A stretch of 64,000 bases of DNA from Melanocharis versteri (GCA_013397845.1 VZTG01001537.1:125146-189145), one strand, 5' to 3'; positions 23,716 through 39,080 are shown, counted from the first letter of the stretch. Program-made: numbers and translations. Notes: generated by a model from the letters alone, not told the origin.

Positions 23716-26700
23716 CTGTTTAGTAAAAAAGAAAAAAGAAACAAAAAACCAAGAAACTCTAAGTAAGCAATCGTCAAATATGAAGTAACAAAAGATTGTA
23801 CTAATATTCGTCATATGTGAAGTCTAGAGGCAACGATACTCTTTATCCTTCATGAGGGCATACTTGTACCATTACAGTATCATCTTCATGGCAGGAATCC
23901 ACGAAAATGCACTTAATTGATCTTTTCCAGAAGCAAATATCTTTAGAGTATTAATGGAAAACCTAGTATTAAGCCATCAGGTTACTTGCACAGGATCATC
24001 CTTAGCTGGGTTTTTGCAAAGTTTATGGATACCAAAGAAGAGGAAGATACAAACTTTGCAATATTCGTTATCATCAAAATACAGTTGACTTCATACTTGT
24101 CATTCACGTGATTGATCTGCATCTCTAATGTGATAAATGATAAGGAAAAAATTATACCAGACTACATCAAGACAAAAGGAGAAAGTTCATAATCACGGCC
24201 ATTTCATTTGAGTACTTAAACTGCAAGCAAACCCGCAACTGGACTCTGCCCAAGTACTGACATCTCAAGCAGCAATACAGTACATTTTCTCCAAGTGACG
24301 TGCTCTGGCCTCTCAGAAGTGCCAGCTTGGCTTTGGCACTACATTCCCCTCCTAAATCCTATTGGAAACAGCAATGCAGTGTACTTACACAGGCTTGTGA
24401 GACTCATACAGAAAAGCAGCAGATAACTAGCTGCGATGCACCTGGGTGTCTCCTTGGCTACACTGCCTGAACTTCCTCGCCTTCTGTTGTTCCTTGTGCT
24501 TCACTGGTTTCCCACAGAGCCCTGTGCCAAGTTTAAGCTGCAGATCTTTATTTCCAGAATGTTAAAGCATTTAAGTTATGGATAATCAAAAGTTGCCTCG
24601 GGTTGTGAAGCTTCTTGTGCCAGCTGACTGAAGCTGTCAGCAAAAGCCGATGATGGTGTACATTTACGGCAAGTATGGAATTTGCCTGTGCAGGCTCCTC
24701 AGCCTCCATAAGGGCAGGACTGAGATCAGAACTTGCTTTTGCACAAACCAAGATACAGCTCAGCTCCGTCTGTTCTGTGTGACAGGTAGAGAACTTCTGC
24801 CTCCACCCTTGCCTTCATATGCTCTCCAACCTTTCAATTTAGGACGAAAGCAAATGAAACAACAGAGACAAAATTCTCTAGGAAAACAAGAGAAAAATTA
24901 CAGATGAAAAAGATGAAGAATCATTACAGTAATCTAGAGCACCTAAGAAAGAATGATAATAAGGATTGCTCAGGAGCTACATAGACTTGACAGAACAGTG
25001 CCAGGCATTTTACCGAAAAGAGCTGTTAAATGTCAAAGGTAATCTCTTTTTTGTATCTTGTGTCTCTTAAATCTTGTATCTATTCTACAAGTAAAACCGG
25101 TAATTTGCTTTATTAGAATGCAGCTTCCTGACTCATTTAGGTAAAACCAGTGTGGGCTGCTGGTGGAAAAGACAATCCAGCCTCCTCTCCCAACCTCTGG
25201 CACTGGCACTGAAGATTTAGTCAGTTGTACTAGGCAAACAACTTCCATTTTTGTTTTCCTGTAGTATTTTTCAGCTTTCTGATACAAGTAACTGAGACAG
25301 CTGAAATGCTCTGTCAAAGACGGGACAAGCCAGGACTGCCGATTTTAGTGGAGCCTGCACTTGCCTTTCCCTAAACTGTATCCTCAGACACCACAGGACA
25401 CACAGAGAAAGAAATCAAAAATATTCTGAGCAAAGTGCATTTTCAATATGCAACATGTCTTTCGAGAATGTCACTTGCTTCAACAAAACTAGCATTTAGA
25501 AATACTTTAATTCTAATATTTGTACAAATAATTACTGAGCATAATTACCAATGTGAAGGATTGAGAATAATTAACAGTTCATCTTACAAAATCTCTCTAT
25601 TTTATGCTATACAATGCTTTGCAGTTACATATATATTAACAATTTGAGCTCTGAGGAGATGCAAAGATGCTGCTAGCCTCAGAAAGGACCTTTGAGAGCT
25701 CCTTGCAGTGTATAAGAACTCAAAGCTGTTTAAGAACTGGTTTTAAATGATCAAGAAAAACATCTCCCTTTCCTACATAAGCTCCAGAATCACAGAGGAA
25801 ACCAAAGGTGACCTCAAGTTAACAGGCTACCTCCTCATTCATGATTTTTGGAAATAAATTGTTGTAAAAAAGGCAAGAAGTTAATGACAACTAGCTCCAA
25901 AATGAAATAACTGTTCTGCTTTCAAGAATAAAAAATTGAGTAGTTCAACCTTTGGAGTAAAACAGTGCATTAGCAGTTACACTGGGAGGGACTTTTCCCT
26001 GACGTGTTCATTGGAGATGGAGTTCACACCAGGAACTGATAATTTCTTTATTGGATTCCTCAGTATTGATTAGTATGTAAAGATGGGATTTGTTCACTGA
26101 ACTGTGTCACGGTCATAGGATGATGTTCAACCTAACAGTCTAATAATCAAAAAAGTAAAAAACTTTTTCAGCAGATGAACTAAATAATATTAATAAACAC
26201 AGTAGCACACTCCAAAGAAAACCAGAACTTCGATGCACCTTGTCAATTTTTATACTTCTGAAGACAGCCCATACATGAAGCTTAAAATCACTATACATTT
26301 TATAATTATGTAAATAAATAAGAATACTTTTTCTCCTATGTAAATAATGGGATTTAAAAGCATAGTAATTTTATAACTGCTATTAAGACCAAATGATTTG
26401 TAAATTCTGAGATTATTTGAGGTTTCTCTTGCTTATTTGCTCCGTGTATCACCCAACAGGAACTGAAAATCTTCAAAATACTGCTAGTTTCAACATGTCT
26501 ATTATACAAAATCTTTTAATTATTTGCACTTACAAAATATTTATATTACGCATGCCTTCGGGCACATTGTATGTAAGGACTGTACAGATCAAAGAGTTGA
26601 GCTATTTTTGTGTTATTTACTAATGACCAAACCTGCTGTTTGAGCAGAACTTGAATAGACTGAATTAAATCAAGGACAGAACAAAAGGGAACCTTAAACA

Positions 26701-28571
26701 ATAGCTTTATAAATAGAGATGCCCGTTTTATACTTTACTAAGCATAAATAAAGTTACCTACACAGCACTAATAACAGATTTCCATACTTAATTACTCCTA
26801 AGTTAACATGGGGTTTTTCAAAGCTGGCCTCAGAATTTAATCACACATCATCTATTAGCATTAAATTGAAGATACATGGCAGACAGGAGGCAGACCTGTA
26901 TACCAAAGCGCCTCTTCCTATTTTTGACTCAAAAATTATTCAATTGTCTTTAGATTCTGAAATCTCTTAAGTACTGAATATTTAAGCTTGTGCAAGGGGA
27001 AAAAATAATGATTAGACTCAAAAGGATAATTAAAACTAAAGATTTCAAGTATACATGTTTGGTTATTCTTCAAATGATTTGCACTATTGCTTGTAAGCCA
27101 TAATCTAGAATTTCAGTAAACAGCATTTCAGAAGCTTTCTAGTGATCCAATGCGTTGAAGACCATCCTTTCAGTTGTAAATCCACATCCATTTTATTTAT
27201 GTTCTTCACTTACAATCTGAAGTGTTGAAAAAAGCTGCTGAGTGAGTGGTCCAGCATCTCTTGCACAGTATGCTATGAAAGGTACTCAATCACATTGATG
27301 TTCAGCTAATCCCTTAAGTGGAAAGCAGCAGGGGGAATACCACATTGCTAAATAAACCAAATTTTGGAAAGCCTGGTCATTTCCAAATATCTAGTTTGTC
27401 CTGACAACACTTCTAATCAGAAGCAGGGAGAAGTCATAAAAAAAAGGCAAATAACAAATTACAAAAAGAAAAAAAAAAGCACAGGGAGAGGTAGTAACTA
27501 CACAAATGAATGGGTTCTCCATTTCAAAATTTCTTGCATTCAAATGATATTAGCCATGGAATTTTTCAGCCCAGTTTCCTGAGCAAATCATCCAATTAAC
27601 CACAACCAAGCCATAGCTGAAGTAGGTTAGATGACAATGCGGAACAATATTCACCCTGGGCCAGGCTTCCCAAATTTATTTTTCACTTCTATTAATGCTG
27701 GATTAGGAACATCTTTCTATATCAGCCCCTCAGACAGGGTTTACATGCTGCTTTGCTGACACACAGCTTGTGAACTTCAACCACAGACAACACTGGTTGG
27801 TCAGTCACGGACAGCTGACTTAATGTTCATACTTATGCCTCAAAAAGTCTTTCGTAAGAAGATTTAGACAAAATGAAAACAGCAAGAAAATATATTTCTT
27901 GGCTTTTTCTCTTAAACCACAAAGCATCCAGATGCATAAAAGCACCATAATTCTTTCCTATGTCTATTTAGTTATTTAGCTGTGATAGAGATTAAATAAT
28001 TAAAGTCATGAAAGAACTGTCTTAAACCAATAAAGAAATTAACTGCCAGCAAACAAAAATCTTTAAATGAAAGAAAAGCATTTACGCAGAATGTAATCCA
28101 ATTACCATTTTCATGGTATTCAGTGACACCTTCACACCTGCAAATGGCAGTGCTAACTTTAATACCCCACATGGCTGTGCCTAAATACTGCTTAAGTGCT
28201 AAATATTGTTCAAGCCCCCAAATAAGTGAGCTAAGTGTGGAAAAAGAAGTCACCCACTCACGACCACCTAGTTTTGGCAAGCGCATTTGGAACTGGCAAT
28301 GTCCCCTGCACACTCTCAAGTACCCAAGGAATTACTTCAGAGTAGTTGAAGGAAGCACTGCATTAACTCTGAATAATGCATAGTTAAGGATTAAATCTAG
28401 TGTACACCCCCTGTCCATCAAAACCGGCACTAGTCTCCCCAAATACAATAGCCTATCTACTAGGGTGCTCTCTAAGTGACAGACCTGGGTTACGTCTCCT
28501 GTAACCAAGGTAATTCCAACTCACGGGACCTGGGCTATGATCCTCTGATGTATCCACTGTGTAATTCCCAT

Positions 28572-28692
28572 GGAATCATAGAATCATTTAGGTTGGAAAA
28601 GACCACTAAGATCATCAAGTCCAGCCATAAACTCAGCACTGCCAAATCCACCAGCAGACAATGTCCCTAAATGCCACATCTACGCATCTATC
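28572..28692 (-). mobile_element. CR1 LINE 3' end fragment (short)
   Basis: The plus strand reads ATGGAATCATAGAATCATTT and AGGTTGGAAAAGACC, then CATCAAGTCCAGCC. This is the reverse complement of a CR1 3' terminus. Only about 120 nt can be followed. The copy lies in KITLG intron 1 in the gene's orientation. Confidence 0.9.
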
Positions 28693-31600
28693 ACTGGAGC
28701 TGCTTTCCTGTCTATGATGGCTTCCTGGCTAAAAGGGGCAAATGCGGGGTACACTGGTATTCCTGACCCTTATTTTTCACAACATTTAAGCACTTTACAT
28801 TGTCAAGCCAACATGTAGAAAAACAGACATGTTCACTGAACAGGCATCAGAATGTCTGTGTGTATCCTTATCTCACACATGCTCTTCCATCTGGGCACCT
28901 TAACTTCTGAGAAGCTCTGCAGTCAACGTGCAAGTTTTCTTGAACAACCTTTTGGCAGTCCAATGAAGAAAATGCATAACTCCAGCTCAGTGAGTCACTC
29001 TGCAGGCGTGAGACACCTAAAAATCTCCGGATCACGCCCTCCATGCTTTGTTATGATTACAAAATCCAGATGCATACTTTTCTAGTGACTGATACCACTC
29101 TTCGTTTAACAGTGATGTCTAGTAAGGAGTATGATTATAAAAGTAAGCAACAGAGAGTATCAGAGTGATTTTTATGGGTTTTGATTTAAACATAGACTAT
29201 AGAAATACTAGTCACTCTTTTTCAGAGTTTTAAACACAAAATATTTGAACATATATTTGGTTATTTACAAAACACAGAATATTTTCTACCCAAATCTGCA
29301 TATAATATCTAAAATACATACTATGAGGGTACTTCAAGGGGTTAAGGGGAAGGAAATGAATAAGTTTGTGCTACAAATATAAGCAGGGAAAGGTGCCATC
29401 ACTACCTACACTCAAATGAGTTCAACATGCAACCTGCTTTCACAGCTGTTTGATCTTTTTGTGACAATTCTGCATTTGCCCTTCTGTGACTTTCCCAACC
29501 GTAGAACCTCTTTCCCTATACCTTTGCTCTCACTTGCGTATCCACAGGGGACTCCTAGAATGCCTAATGATAGCTGACAAGAATGGGAATTTTCATCCAA
29601 CTGTTCATTTGGTGGCAGAATATTAAAGTGGCACTTGCTAGACTCCACCAGCCATACGTGCAAAAGCAAAGCCAATTGCTGTATTCAGATGCTTGTAGGC
29701 CAGTTCCCTTCTAAGGTACACTGCTAATGAACTGGAAATAATTCTATTCAGGTCAATGGATAAAAGGTAGTCCCAAACCTGTTAAGTGCTAATGCAGAAC
29801 TACTTTTTCTCCAATATTTTTCTTTTTCAGCTGGAAGGAGAAACCATTCTCTAGTTCTGCCAAGTTATGCACGTCTATTTCCTGAATCAGACAAATTTAA
29901 GATACATAGTCTTAATAGTGCTGAGAAAATGATGAGTCACACCATTCTTTCCCACCATCCAGATCTTGGGAAAACCGGGAGGCTGCTTAGACTATACGCC
30001 AACTTCATTTCATACGACCTCAGGCCAATTGCTATTATCCTCTACCCCTTGCAGCTCTTCCTGACAGAAGCAGCTGGCTGCTCCAGCCAATGTGCTACTG
30101 TTGTACTTGGTAAGGAGCATCCAAACTCCTGCTGAGTTTGGTTTGTGTGTTTCAGTTGAAACCAAGATGAATGTGATAAGCAAGAAGTGCAAATTGATAC
30201 AGCGTTTGCCTTGCAAATCAATGCAATTCAGGTATTTTGCAATTACATTTAGTAAACTACAAAAAAGTCTTCTTAATGTGTAAATTAGCATCCTTATTTT
30301 CAATCTCTATAAGGATACCATTGCAAAATATTTGGCTGTTCTAAAAATATAAGCTCCGGTTCTTTAAAAATGTTATCTGATCCATAATAAATTTCGTCCA
30401 CTCTTTAATCTCACTTGACAATCAGGGATTCAGGCAGTTTCCATGCATCCTAAACTCATCCTGGATGACAGCCAGTTTGTTCAGTTCCCAAATACTGGGA
30501 AGTGAAGTTACCAAGAGACAGGTAATTATACACGAATGTTGCCTCTGGAACTCATGTTAAAAGCGTCTGAATAAATATTTACTGATAATAATTCATCAGG
30601 TGGCATCCTAGTTCTGTAAAAGAGCCAGGAGATTTAAAGGACAAAAGTGTTCCAGTTGGAAGAAAGGATAAAAATTTTAAAAACTTATATATTTTGAAAG
30701 AAATCTTCCTATTAAATGAGAATCAGAGATTATGAGGATCTCCAGAGGTCCTGCACTTAGCAATCTTTCTAGGACATGTGTACTGGCAAGAAAGATTTTC
30801 TTTTCCACTTCTTGTAAAATTCCATAGCAAACATCCAGGATTAATACTGAAATTTTTCATTTTTTTAGCTATACAGTGATAAAGGCCATTACTTTCTTGT
30901 GCTGTTAACGAAGACACTGAGATCCAAATACATGCACAATCAAAACAGAAAGAAGCAGAAGACCAGACTTCAGTTGATTCAACAAAACTTCCCATGAAGA
31001 GGAAGTTGTCTTTTTTTTTTTTTCCCTGTTGCATAGATCCAAAGGCATTTTTAAGTAGTTTAAAAGGGAAGGCAACATAAGGTATAAGATTATCTTTGCA
31101 GGGAGGACAAGCTCCTCACACTGTATGGAGGTGGATGATCTGACTTCCTCAGGGAATGAAAAGACATTCTCTTAGATAAAATATTTAATTAAAGATTTTT
31201 CTAAAGATCTGTTTCAGAGGTCTTACTTGTTTGCCAAGTTCATGCAAAAAAAAGTCCACTATATTGAATATTCTTTTGAATTATAATGAAAATATATACA
31301 GAGCAATCTTCTTTAATCTTGGGCTTTCAAGCACCAGTGAAGGAAATGAAATAAGACTTGTTACAGAAATTCTGTACTGGATCTTTAATTCTTACCATCT
31401 GCTACAAATTATTTGTTATTTGGGTTGGAAGAACTATTACTCTGGCAAAATAAAATAAATAAAATCATCTAGAAAAGTAAAAACAACAGCTATTTTGATA
31501 CTTGGCATACACTAAAACCCATGTACATGATGAAAATGTCCTCCCTTGTATATCATTCTTAGTATGAAGCAAAACACATGAAGTGGACTCTTTCATGCAC

Positions 31601-32740
31601 AGAAACTTTGCGAGAAAATAAACTGCACTATAAATCTGAAGAGTTTTCAGTTCATGCTCAAACCCATGGAAAGCAAATATCAGGAAAAAAAATATTCTTA
31701 TACAAAATGAAAAGATGAAAAGGAGTTTAGGCGCTTTTCTTTTTTTTTTTAATCCTTTTATACTTTTTTGTATAAGCAGAGGAAGATTTTTGAAATATAA
31801 ATCACAGAATCATCAACCTGGTTTTAAACCAAGGCATGTTCTCAGAAAGACACTGTTCTGTTTCTGAACTCTGAAATTTTTTTTTTATGACACCCCTGAT
31901 AGGCACTCTATCTTCAGAGGGATATAAATCCAGAACTAATTTCTCTGACCTGCTTGATATGAGACCTCGTTGAAAAAGGGTAATTGCTGAACACAGATGA
32001 AACTAGATGCCAGTATGGGCGAGACTGTGTTTCATCCACCTACCTCAACTATATTCCATTTTTAGAATTACAAGCTTAGCTGTAATTAAAGAACACTGGT
32101 TGAAGCTCTTGGATATGCCAACATCAATATAAGCTCTGACAGTGCTGATAGATGACAATTTTTCACATCAGTATTGTACTACATATGGTAAGACTATTCA
32201 TTTCCTTACTTTTTATAGCTGCTGCGTATATTAGTGGTCTATAAGAACACTCAGGATAAGGTGAGGAAATAGAGGTTGCATTAATGATATGGTTTGCATC
32301 ATGATAAAGATCATGGGATCCAGCCCCAGTAGCTTTCCTTAGTCTCTCTCTCATTGTGAAGGTCTCATGACCAACATCAGGCAAATGTGGTCCTCTGCAG
32401 TCCATCCAGAAAGGCTTTGGCATCACCTGCTACTAAAGGCAAATGATATCAGGAACCTGAATTCCAACGTACAGGGTTAGGTCTAGCCCATCCTCCTTGA
32501 CAGACATTCAGAAGACTGGTATTCTTGGAGCATAAATCTCTTCAGTAACTTTATCTGCCCCATGCCACAGCAGGTATCAGTTTTCAAAGTCACTGTGGGC
32601 TTCCAGTAACTCCTGGGACAGGTAGGCTCCAGATAACATTTTGTTACATCCCACTCCTTTAATAAGAGAGCTTAAATTTTTAATAGGACCTGGATAAAAC
32701 CAAACAGAAAGAGTGGAGTAAAGTGGGAGTGGAAGGAATA

Positions 32741-33255
32741 ATCACAGAATCATTCAGATTGGAAAAGACCCCTAAGATCAAATCCAACTGTAAACTGAGC
32801 ATTGCCACCACTAAACCATGTCTCTAAGCATCACATCTATATGTCTTTAAAATACCTCCAGGGCTGATGACTCAACCACTTCCCTTGGCATGCCTGTGCC
32901 AGGGCTTGGCCACCATTTTGGTGAAGCAATTTCTCCTAATGTCCAGTCTAAACCTTCCAAGTCACAATTTGAGGCCATTTTTTCTTGTTCTATTGCTTGT
33001 TACCTGGGAGAAGAGATAAATTCCCACCTGGCTACAAACTCCTTTCAGGTGACTGTAGAGAGTTTATCACTCTCCTGAGCTTCCTCTTCTCCAGGCTAAA
33101 CAGCTCCCCAGCTCCCTTAGCTGTTTCTCTTAAGACTTGTGCTCCAGACCCTTCACCAGCTCTCTTGCCCTTCTCTGGACATGCTCTAGCACCTCAGTGT
33201 CTTCCTTGTAGTGAGGCGTTCAGAACTGAACAGAGGATCTGAGGTGAACCTTGGG
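32741..33255 (-). mobile_element. CR1 LINE 3' end fragment
   Basis: The plus strand starts AATCACAGAATCATTCAGAT and TGGAAAAGACC, the reverse-complemented CR1 terminus. It then runs through CTTCTCCAGGCTAAACAGC and GCCCTTCTCTGGACATGCTC to CAGAACTGAACAGAGGATC, all hallmark CR1 3' segments in order. It is about 0.5 kb, truncated at its 5' end and non-coding, and lies in KITLG intron 1 in the gene's orientation. Confidence 0.92.
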
Positions 33256-34029
33256 AAATTATCCCAGATCTCCACTGCTCTGATGGTTAAAAGCCTGGTA
33301 CTGTCCAGTGTAAGTGAACTGACAGTGGTTGATATCAATGCATTCTCATGGCAATGCTGCTCCTTTGCTCGTGTATTTATAATCCCATCTTTCTGGTGTG
33401 TTGTCTTCATGTACTTATGAAGATCAATCCTACTATTTGAGTCTTTGCTATATATAATTAAAAATTCCATTTGACTTTCATTGCTTCATGATAAAAAAAA
33501 CCAACACAAACACCCCCCGCCCCAAACCTCATGGAAAATAAACAAAATTTTCTCTCTTATCTCTTCTCATATTACAAATTTTATTTATTTGCTTTCTACA
33601 GTACCTTAGTTTCACAGACTCTCCTCTCCAGAAAGTGCAAATAAAGGATTGCCCTAACTCTTACTAAGTATTGTTACAACTGTCACAATGGGTACAGTAT
33701 CCAAACCAGGTGAGTGCTTCTGAAGCAAAGACAAGCAAACCAACACTAAGTCACGCAACCTTTAAATGGGATCCTTCCTCATTAGTCAGAGCAGTTTCTC
33801 CCATTGATAAGTAACAGCTGACATAAAAAGTATTCCAAATTTACTTTTCACAAAAGCTGGCTTGTTTGGATATATTCCAGACAGCAGCACCTGCATCAAC
33901 TTAATAAGGTTCGAAACAGGAAATAAAAAGTTTTCACTTTGATCCCCCAAAACCCCAGCTGAGAACTTTTCAAATTATGATGTAACATGTATGTTGGTGA
34001 GGAAAGTGATTTTGTATTTTGAAGAGCAT

Positions 34030-34586
34030 TGTGGTTTAACCCCAGATGGCAACTAAGCACCACACAGCTGCTCATTCACTCTTCCTCCCCAGTGGGATCT
34101 GGGAGAGAATCAGAAGAGTAAAAGTGAGAAAACCCATAGGTTGAGATCAAGACAGTTTAATGGACATAAAAAGAAGAAAATAACAAGGGTAACAATAGTA
34201 ACAAAAATAGTAGTATACAAAACTAGTGATGCACAATGCAGCTGCTCACCACCTACTGACCAGCCAGTTCCCAAGTAGGAGTGGCCCTCAGCCAGCTTTC
34301 CCCCCAGTTTACATGGTGAGCACGATGCCATATGGTATGGAATATCCCTCTGGCTGGTTTGGGTCACCTGTCCTGGCCATGTCCCCTCCCAGCTCCTTGT
34401 GCCCATCCAGCCTTCTCCCTGGCAGGGCATGAGAAGCTGAGAAGTCCTTGACTTAGGGCAAGCTCTACTTAGCAACAACTAAAACATCAGCGTGTCATCA
34501 ACATTATTCTCATACTAAATCCAAAACACAACACTATACCAGCTATTAGGAAGAAAATTAACTCTATCCCTGCTGAAACCAGGACA
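34030..34586 (-). mobile_element. Solo LTR of an avian endogenous retrovirus
   Basis: This is a 557 nt block bounded by TGTGGTTTAACCCC and GCTGAAACCAGGACA, giving the TG...CA ends of an LTR. Both termini and interior stretches (GACAGTTTAATGGACA, AGTGATGCACAATGCA, CTAAATCCAAAACACA) match a very common LTR of neoavian and passerine genomes as I remember it. The usual copy reads 5'-TGTCCTGGTTT on the sense strand, so this one is on the minus strand. Its TATA-like site near 34310 is altered (ATGTAAACTGG instead of a TATATAAACTGG-type site). No internal retroviral region is present, so it is a solo LTR. Flanking target duplications are not clear (AAGAG occurs on both sides, offset by four bases on the left). 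It lies in KITLG intron 1 in the gene's orientation. Confidence 0.88.
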
Positions 34587-37500
34587 AAGAGATTTAAAAA
34601 AATAAAACAACAAACCAATCAGATAGTTAGCCAGGCCTGTGGTGAAAGTTTTCAACACCAACTACAACACTGATGAAAGAAGGTCATTCTGCTCTACAGG
34701 TGCATTAAATCTCGGATCTTTTGGGAAATAAATAAGAGATATTTTAGGTTTCCTTTTATCATCAGTAGTGACACCTAAAATTTTGAACATAAGTAATAAA
34801 AACTGTTATTCTTTCAGAATTCAAAAGATACTTTTATAAGCATTATTCTAAACCTAAATGATTACTTTAGGGCAGGTAACAGGGATGAAAAATATTTTGA
34901 ACACATTGATCTCCTGTAGGACGAGGAAGTGCCATTTGACAACTCAGCTGCAGAAATGGGGCCAGGTTATGGTCTTTCATAGTGAAGCCTGAGTTTCTGC
35001 TCCTTCTCTTTTTAATTTTATTGCAAAATTTACTATATCCCACATAATGTCTATTAATGGTGTGCCATTCATGATTTAGAAACACGGCTTTAAAGATTTA
35101 ATGCAATGTTCTTGTAAAACATCTTGTACACCGTGCCATAAGAGAATGAATAAGAAAAATTCAACAAAACAGTGCCTTGTTTGCTAGAAACAGTTTGAGA
35201 TTTAAAATAAATACATAACCCTTTCCACATCATGTTCTGTCTGTTTCAGCCAAAATGTTGCTAGGCAATGAAGCCAGCTTCTGGCCCCACTAACAGCCCC
35301 TGTGGACATTTTAACAATTACCTATAGTCAATTTTTACAAAAATTGAAAAAGGTTTTGGTAAGATAATTTGTCAGGGGAAAAGATTAAAAGCACTACAGG
35401 CAAGCTGCTGAAGAGCCAGCATACTAAAAAACCAAAAAAGTGAAAAATGAAACCTGCATCTCCTGGCCTTGGTGCTAGAGTTTTCATCTTCCTCCATCAA
35501 GAGATACAAGAAAACCCCTGAGGACTTTCAACATGTTAAACATATTTGTCACAACAAAAATTCTGTTCTCCTTTGTACACAGCATTTCTTGGTACAGTAG
35601 TTACCTGACCATTAGCTAGCATAACATCTGTCAAGGTATTTCTCTGGGAAATGTGTAAGTTTAAAACCTACCATTCAAAAACTAGGAGCCCATGATTCCA
35701 TATTTGTCAATAATCAAACCAAGTTTCAATAAGCCCATCACAAAAACACTGCTAGGCTTCCACTCCTCCATAAACTATACATTTCTGAAGTTTCACTAGA
35801 TCTTGATTTTGTACTTCTTACCAGTGTACCTGAGAAGCTGAGCTGCACATACTAGTAGTGCTCCAAGAAACGTTTGTGAGAATCATGCGAGTTTATCTCA
35901 GCTGTTTCCAAATAACACAGAGTAAAACAAAATCAGGTTTAAAACACTTTCTGACTGGGAAAAAAAGCTGCACAAAACCCCACAACTTTTTCCAGATTCT
36001 GGTTTCAACTCAGTTCTTTCATAACTCTCAGACAACATTTTATTTCCTACATAATTGGAACTGCATGTCTTCCTATACATACACAAACCCAAAGTGAACA
36101 ATTTAGCTTTAAGGTAATGATCTGTAAAAGGACATTTACACTGTTATTAGAATATAAATACATTAAAAATTGATCTATATCTTTTGTGAAAAGAGTATTT
36201 ATCCAAAGTGCTAGACCAATGGATGAGATTATTCTCAAATGCCTTGAAGCTTGTGAGACTGCAGACAAATCAGGTAAGAGCCACATCAAATTAGAAACTA
36301 ATCTGCAAAACATTTAAGTATGCTTGCAAGACAACATAAGCACTGGGCAGCCAATAAGCCATTTACCTCAGCAAGCTGGAATTACAAACACATTATGCCT
36401 TGTCTTAAAGTAATTACATTAGTATATTAGTAAGAAAAAATCAACTATATTTTTTTCAGGTTTTTGATCTAAACCGGAAATATTTTCATATGCCAAAAAT
36501 ACTTTAGTTGATATTATTATTCTAACTGCAAATTTTTACCATAGAAAATGAGCATCAATTCCTTTTTCAAGATGTATTAGAATGTGTCATCTCATTGTTA
36601 ATTTTAAAAATTCTTTCTGAAATTATTTTACTGAGACATATGTCTCTGATTTTTTTTAAGAAAGCAAATTGTCAGAATGGCCATTTTAGGAATTTCAACC
36701 CACGTGTAAGGTTTTACCAGGAAAATGTAAGTTTAAGATGGCAAAAATGGAATGAGACTGGTCAAAATGCTTCCTTTAACACAAAAATCCAGCAACTGCA
36801 TTACTGCATTGGAAACTCAAGCATATTTTTAATTCCTATGCACCTCTAAAAGGCGACACACACTATTAAGTGCTTTTTTCTGCTAACGCTGAAGTGCTGT
36901 ACAAGGGTATCTTTCAGGGATGCTGCACAGAAACTCCACTAGTTTTCAATGGCTGGAGCTGTGCAACAACTTTACATAACATTTTGAGTTCTCACCACTG
37001 ATAGTCACATGCTAAAAGAACGATCTTTCAGTATAACATCTCAGCTGTCATTACTTTCACATGTAATTGAGGTTCAGCTACAATACATCTTAAAATGTTT
37101 TCCTTTCCTCTAAGCTACAGGCTGAATTGTTACAGATGGTAATTTTGGCAGATGGTTGTATATGAAATTGAGTTTATAATTAGGCCAAATCTGACTCGTA
37201 CAATTAAGGCAATGAAGATTTGGAAAATAAGAAGTGTCAGATCAGTACATGATTGGTCTGGTGCCCACCGAAAACTGAAGAAACCTGATCATTCAGATTT
37301 ACAGAATATACTGCCTATATGAAAATTTCTTCTGAATTGTATGAATTAGCAGATAAGAAACATTTCACACACAGAGTGTAAACTAAAGTAACCATGGCGT
37401 TTTACCTACTTAAGTGTATAATCTCTTTTTCTTCAGTCGAGACTAATGAGATGGTCTGAAGCCATCTAACAGCTCCCTGCTGCTGAAAGAGGGCTCTCAG

Positions 37501-39080
37501 CACCTCCTTCTCCACAGCTTCCCTCCCTCTGACATTCACCCGACCCCTAAGCAAGCCAGTAAATTCAAAGACAGTGACTAACCAATTCAGCTCAGAGACA
37601 AAAAGTAATCCCTGAGGAATGAGCAGAGGAAGAGATGATATGTGCAAGCATGAGACTAGGACTACCCCTCTCTGGATGTGACCTCTTGGGCTCACTCTAA
37701 CATATATCAAGCTGCATTTCAAGCCATATTATATCTAGGGTCAAAAACCTTTCCAGACTGGTAATTTTGCATGAAGGCAGCACTGCCTGTTTTAGCCTCT
37801 TCTGTTAAATATTTATTTATTCTTGTACCAACAAAAGATCAGTAATGTCCAACAGTCATTCTCTCTACTACTTCCTGCACATCATTCAGTAGTTTCTTGC
37901 GATCAACTTTCAGTCCCTCTTCATATGCAAATTGTTCCCTTATAATGCTTTTGCCTATTTTAGGATCCCTATTTCTGTTATGCTCTTTTTTCAATGGGAA
38001 AACCAGAACCTTTTTCAGGATGGCTGATGATCACTATCAAAAAAGCACTTCCCTTTCAAATATCTCTTTCTGCTCCTACTGCATCCCAATATGCTGGCTG
38101 ATTTGTTCTACTATGGGCACAGTATAGGGACTTTTCATTCATTTTTCTGACCAAGCATTGCTACAAGAACATAAATAAGAGCTTGTAAGTAGCTTTTAGA
38201 AGTAATTGAAACTGCTGTTATTAACGCAGTTACAATTAGTTCAAAACATTCCTTCCAAAATGCATCCCCCTTGCTCTTCAACACAACAAACTCCACTTGC
38301 CATCATGCCATCTGTTCTCCCATCTCCTCTAAACCTTTACAAAGTTCTTCAGAATCTCTTTTAGCTTCAATTAACCTGAGTAATTTATGTAGCTTGCACA
38401 TGTTGTCATCAATCTGTGAACCCTATTACTCGATTGAACTATATGAGGTTACTGACAATTAGAGAACATTACCTTTTAGGTTTTTGCCATGTCACAAATT
38501 AATGACTTGTTCCTACACTTTGCTTTCTGTTCTAAATAATTTTTTCATCAAACTGTTAAGATAAACTGATATGAGAAATACACTACAATACTACAATACA
38601 AACCTGCTTAGGTTTTTTCATAGGTCTTTATTTTTTAAGAATCTAAATAAGTAATTTCCATTCTTTCTCCTTATTCATCCATTTTGAAACACAAATATAT
38701 TTAGTGCATTGAATGCATTCCTTTTACAGGAACTGGGCTTTTCTATTCCTTTCATTTAACTCTATTAATACAGATTTCCCATCTGCCTTCTACTAAGCAA
38801 ATTAAATACAGCAAGATCTGCTAGCAATGTAACAATAGAGGCAAGCTGGTAAGAAAAAGTCTTTTCAACTCTGGACATATTCATTAATTCTAAAGACAAG
38901 AATTAAGAGTTAATGTGTTAAGAGGTACTATATATTTAAGAAAATGAAAAAACCACCACGTTCACTTATTTCTATGAAGTTATAATCACCTTGTCTTTAC
39001 TGTAAAATTAACCCGACTTACAATTTATATCCTGCCCTGAGCTTTACATCTGTTCACACAAACTATATTTTTAATATCCT

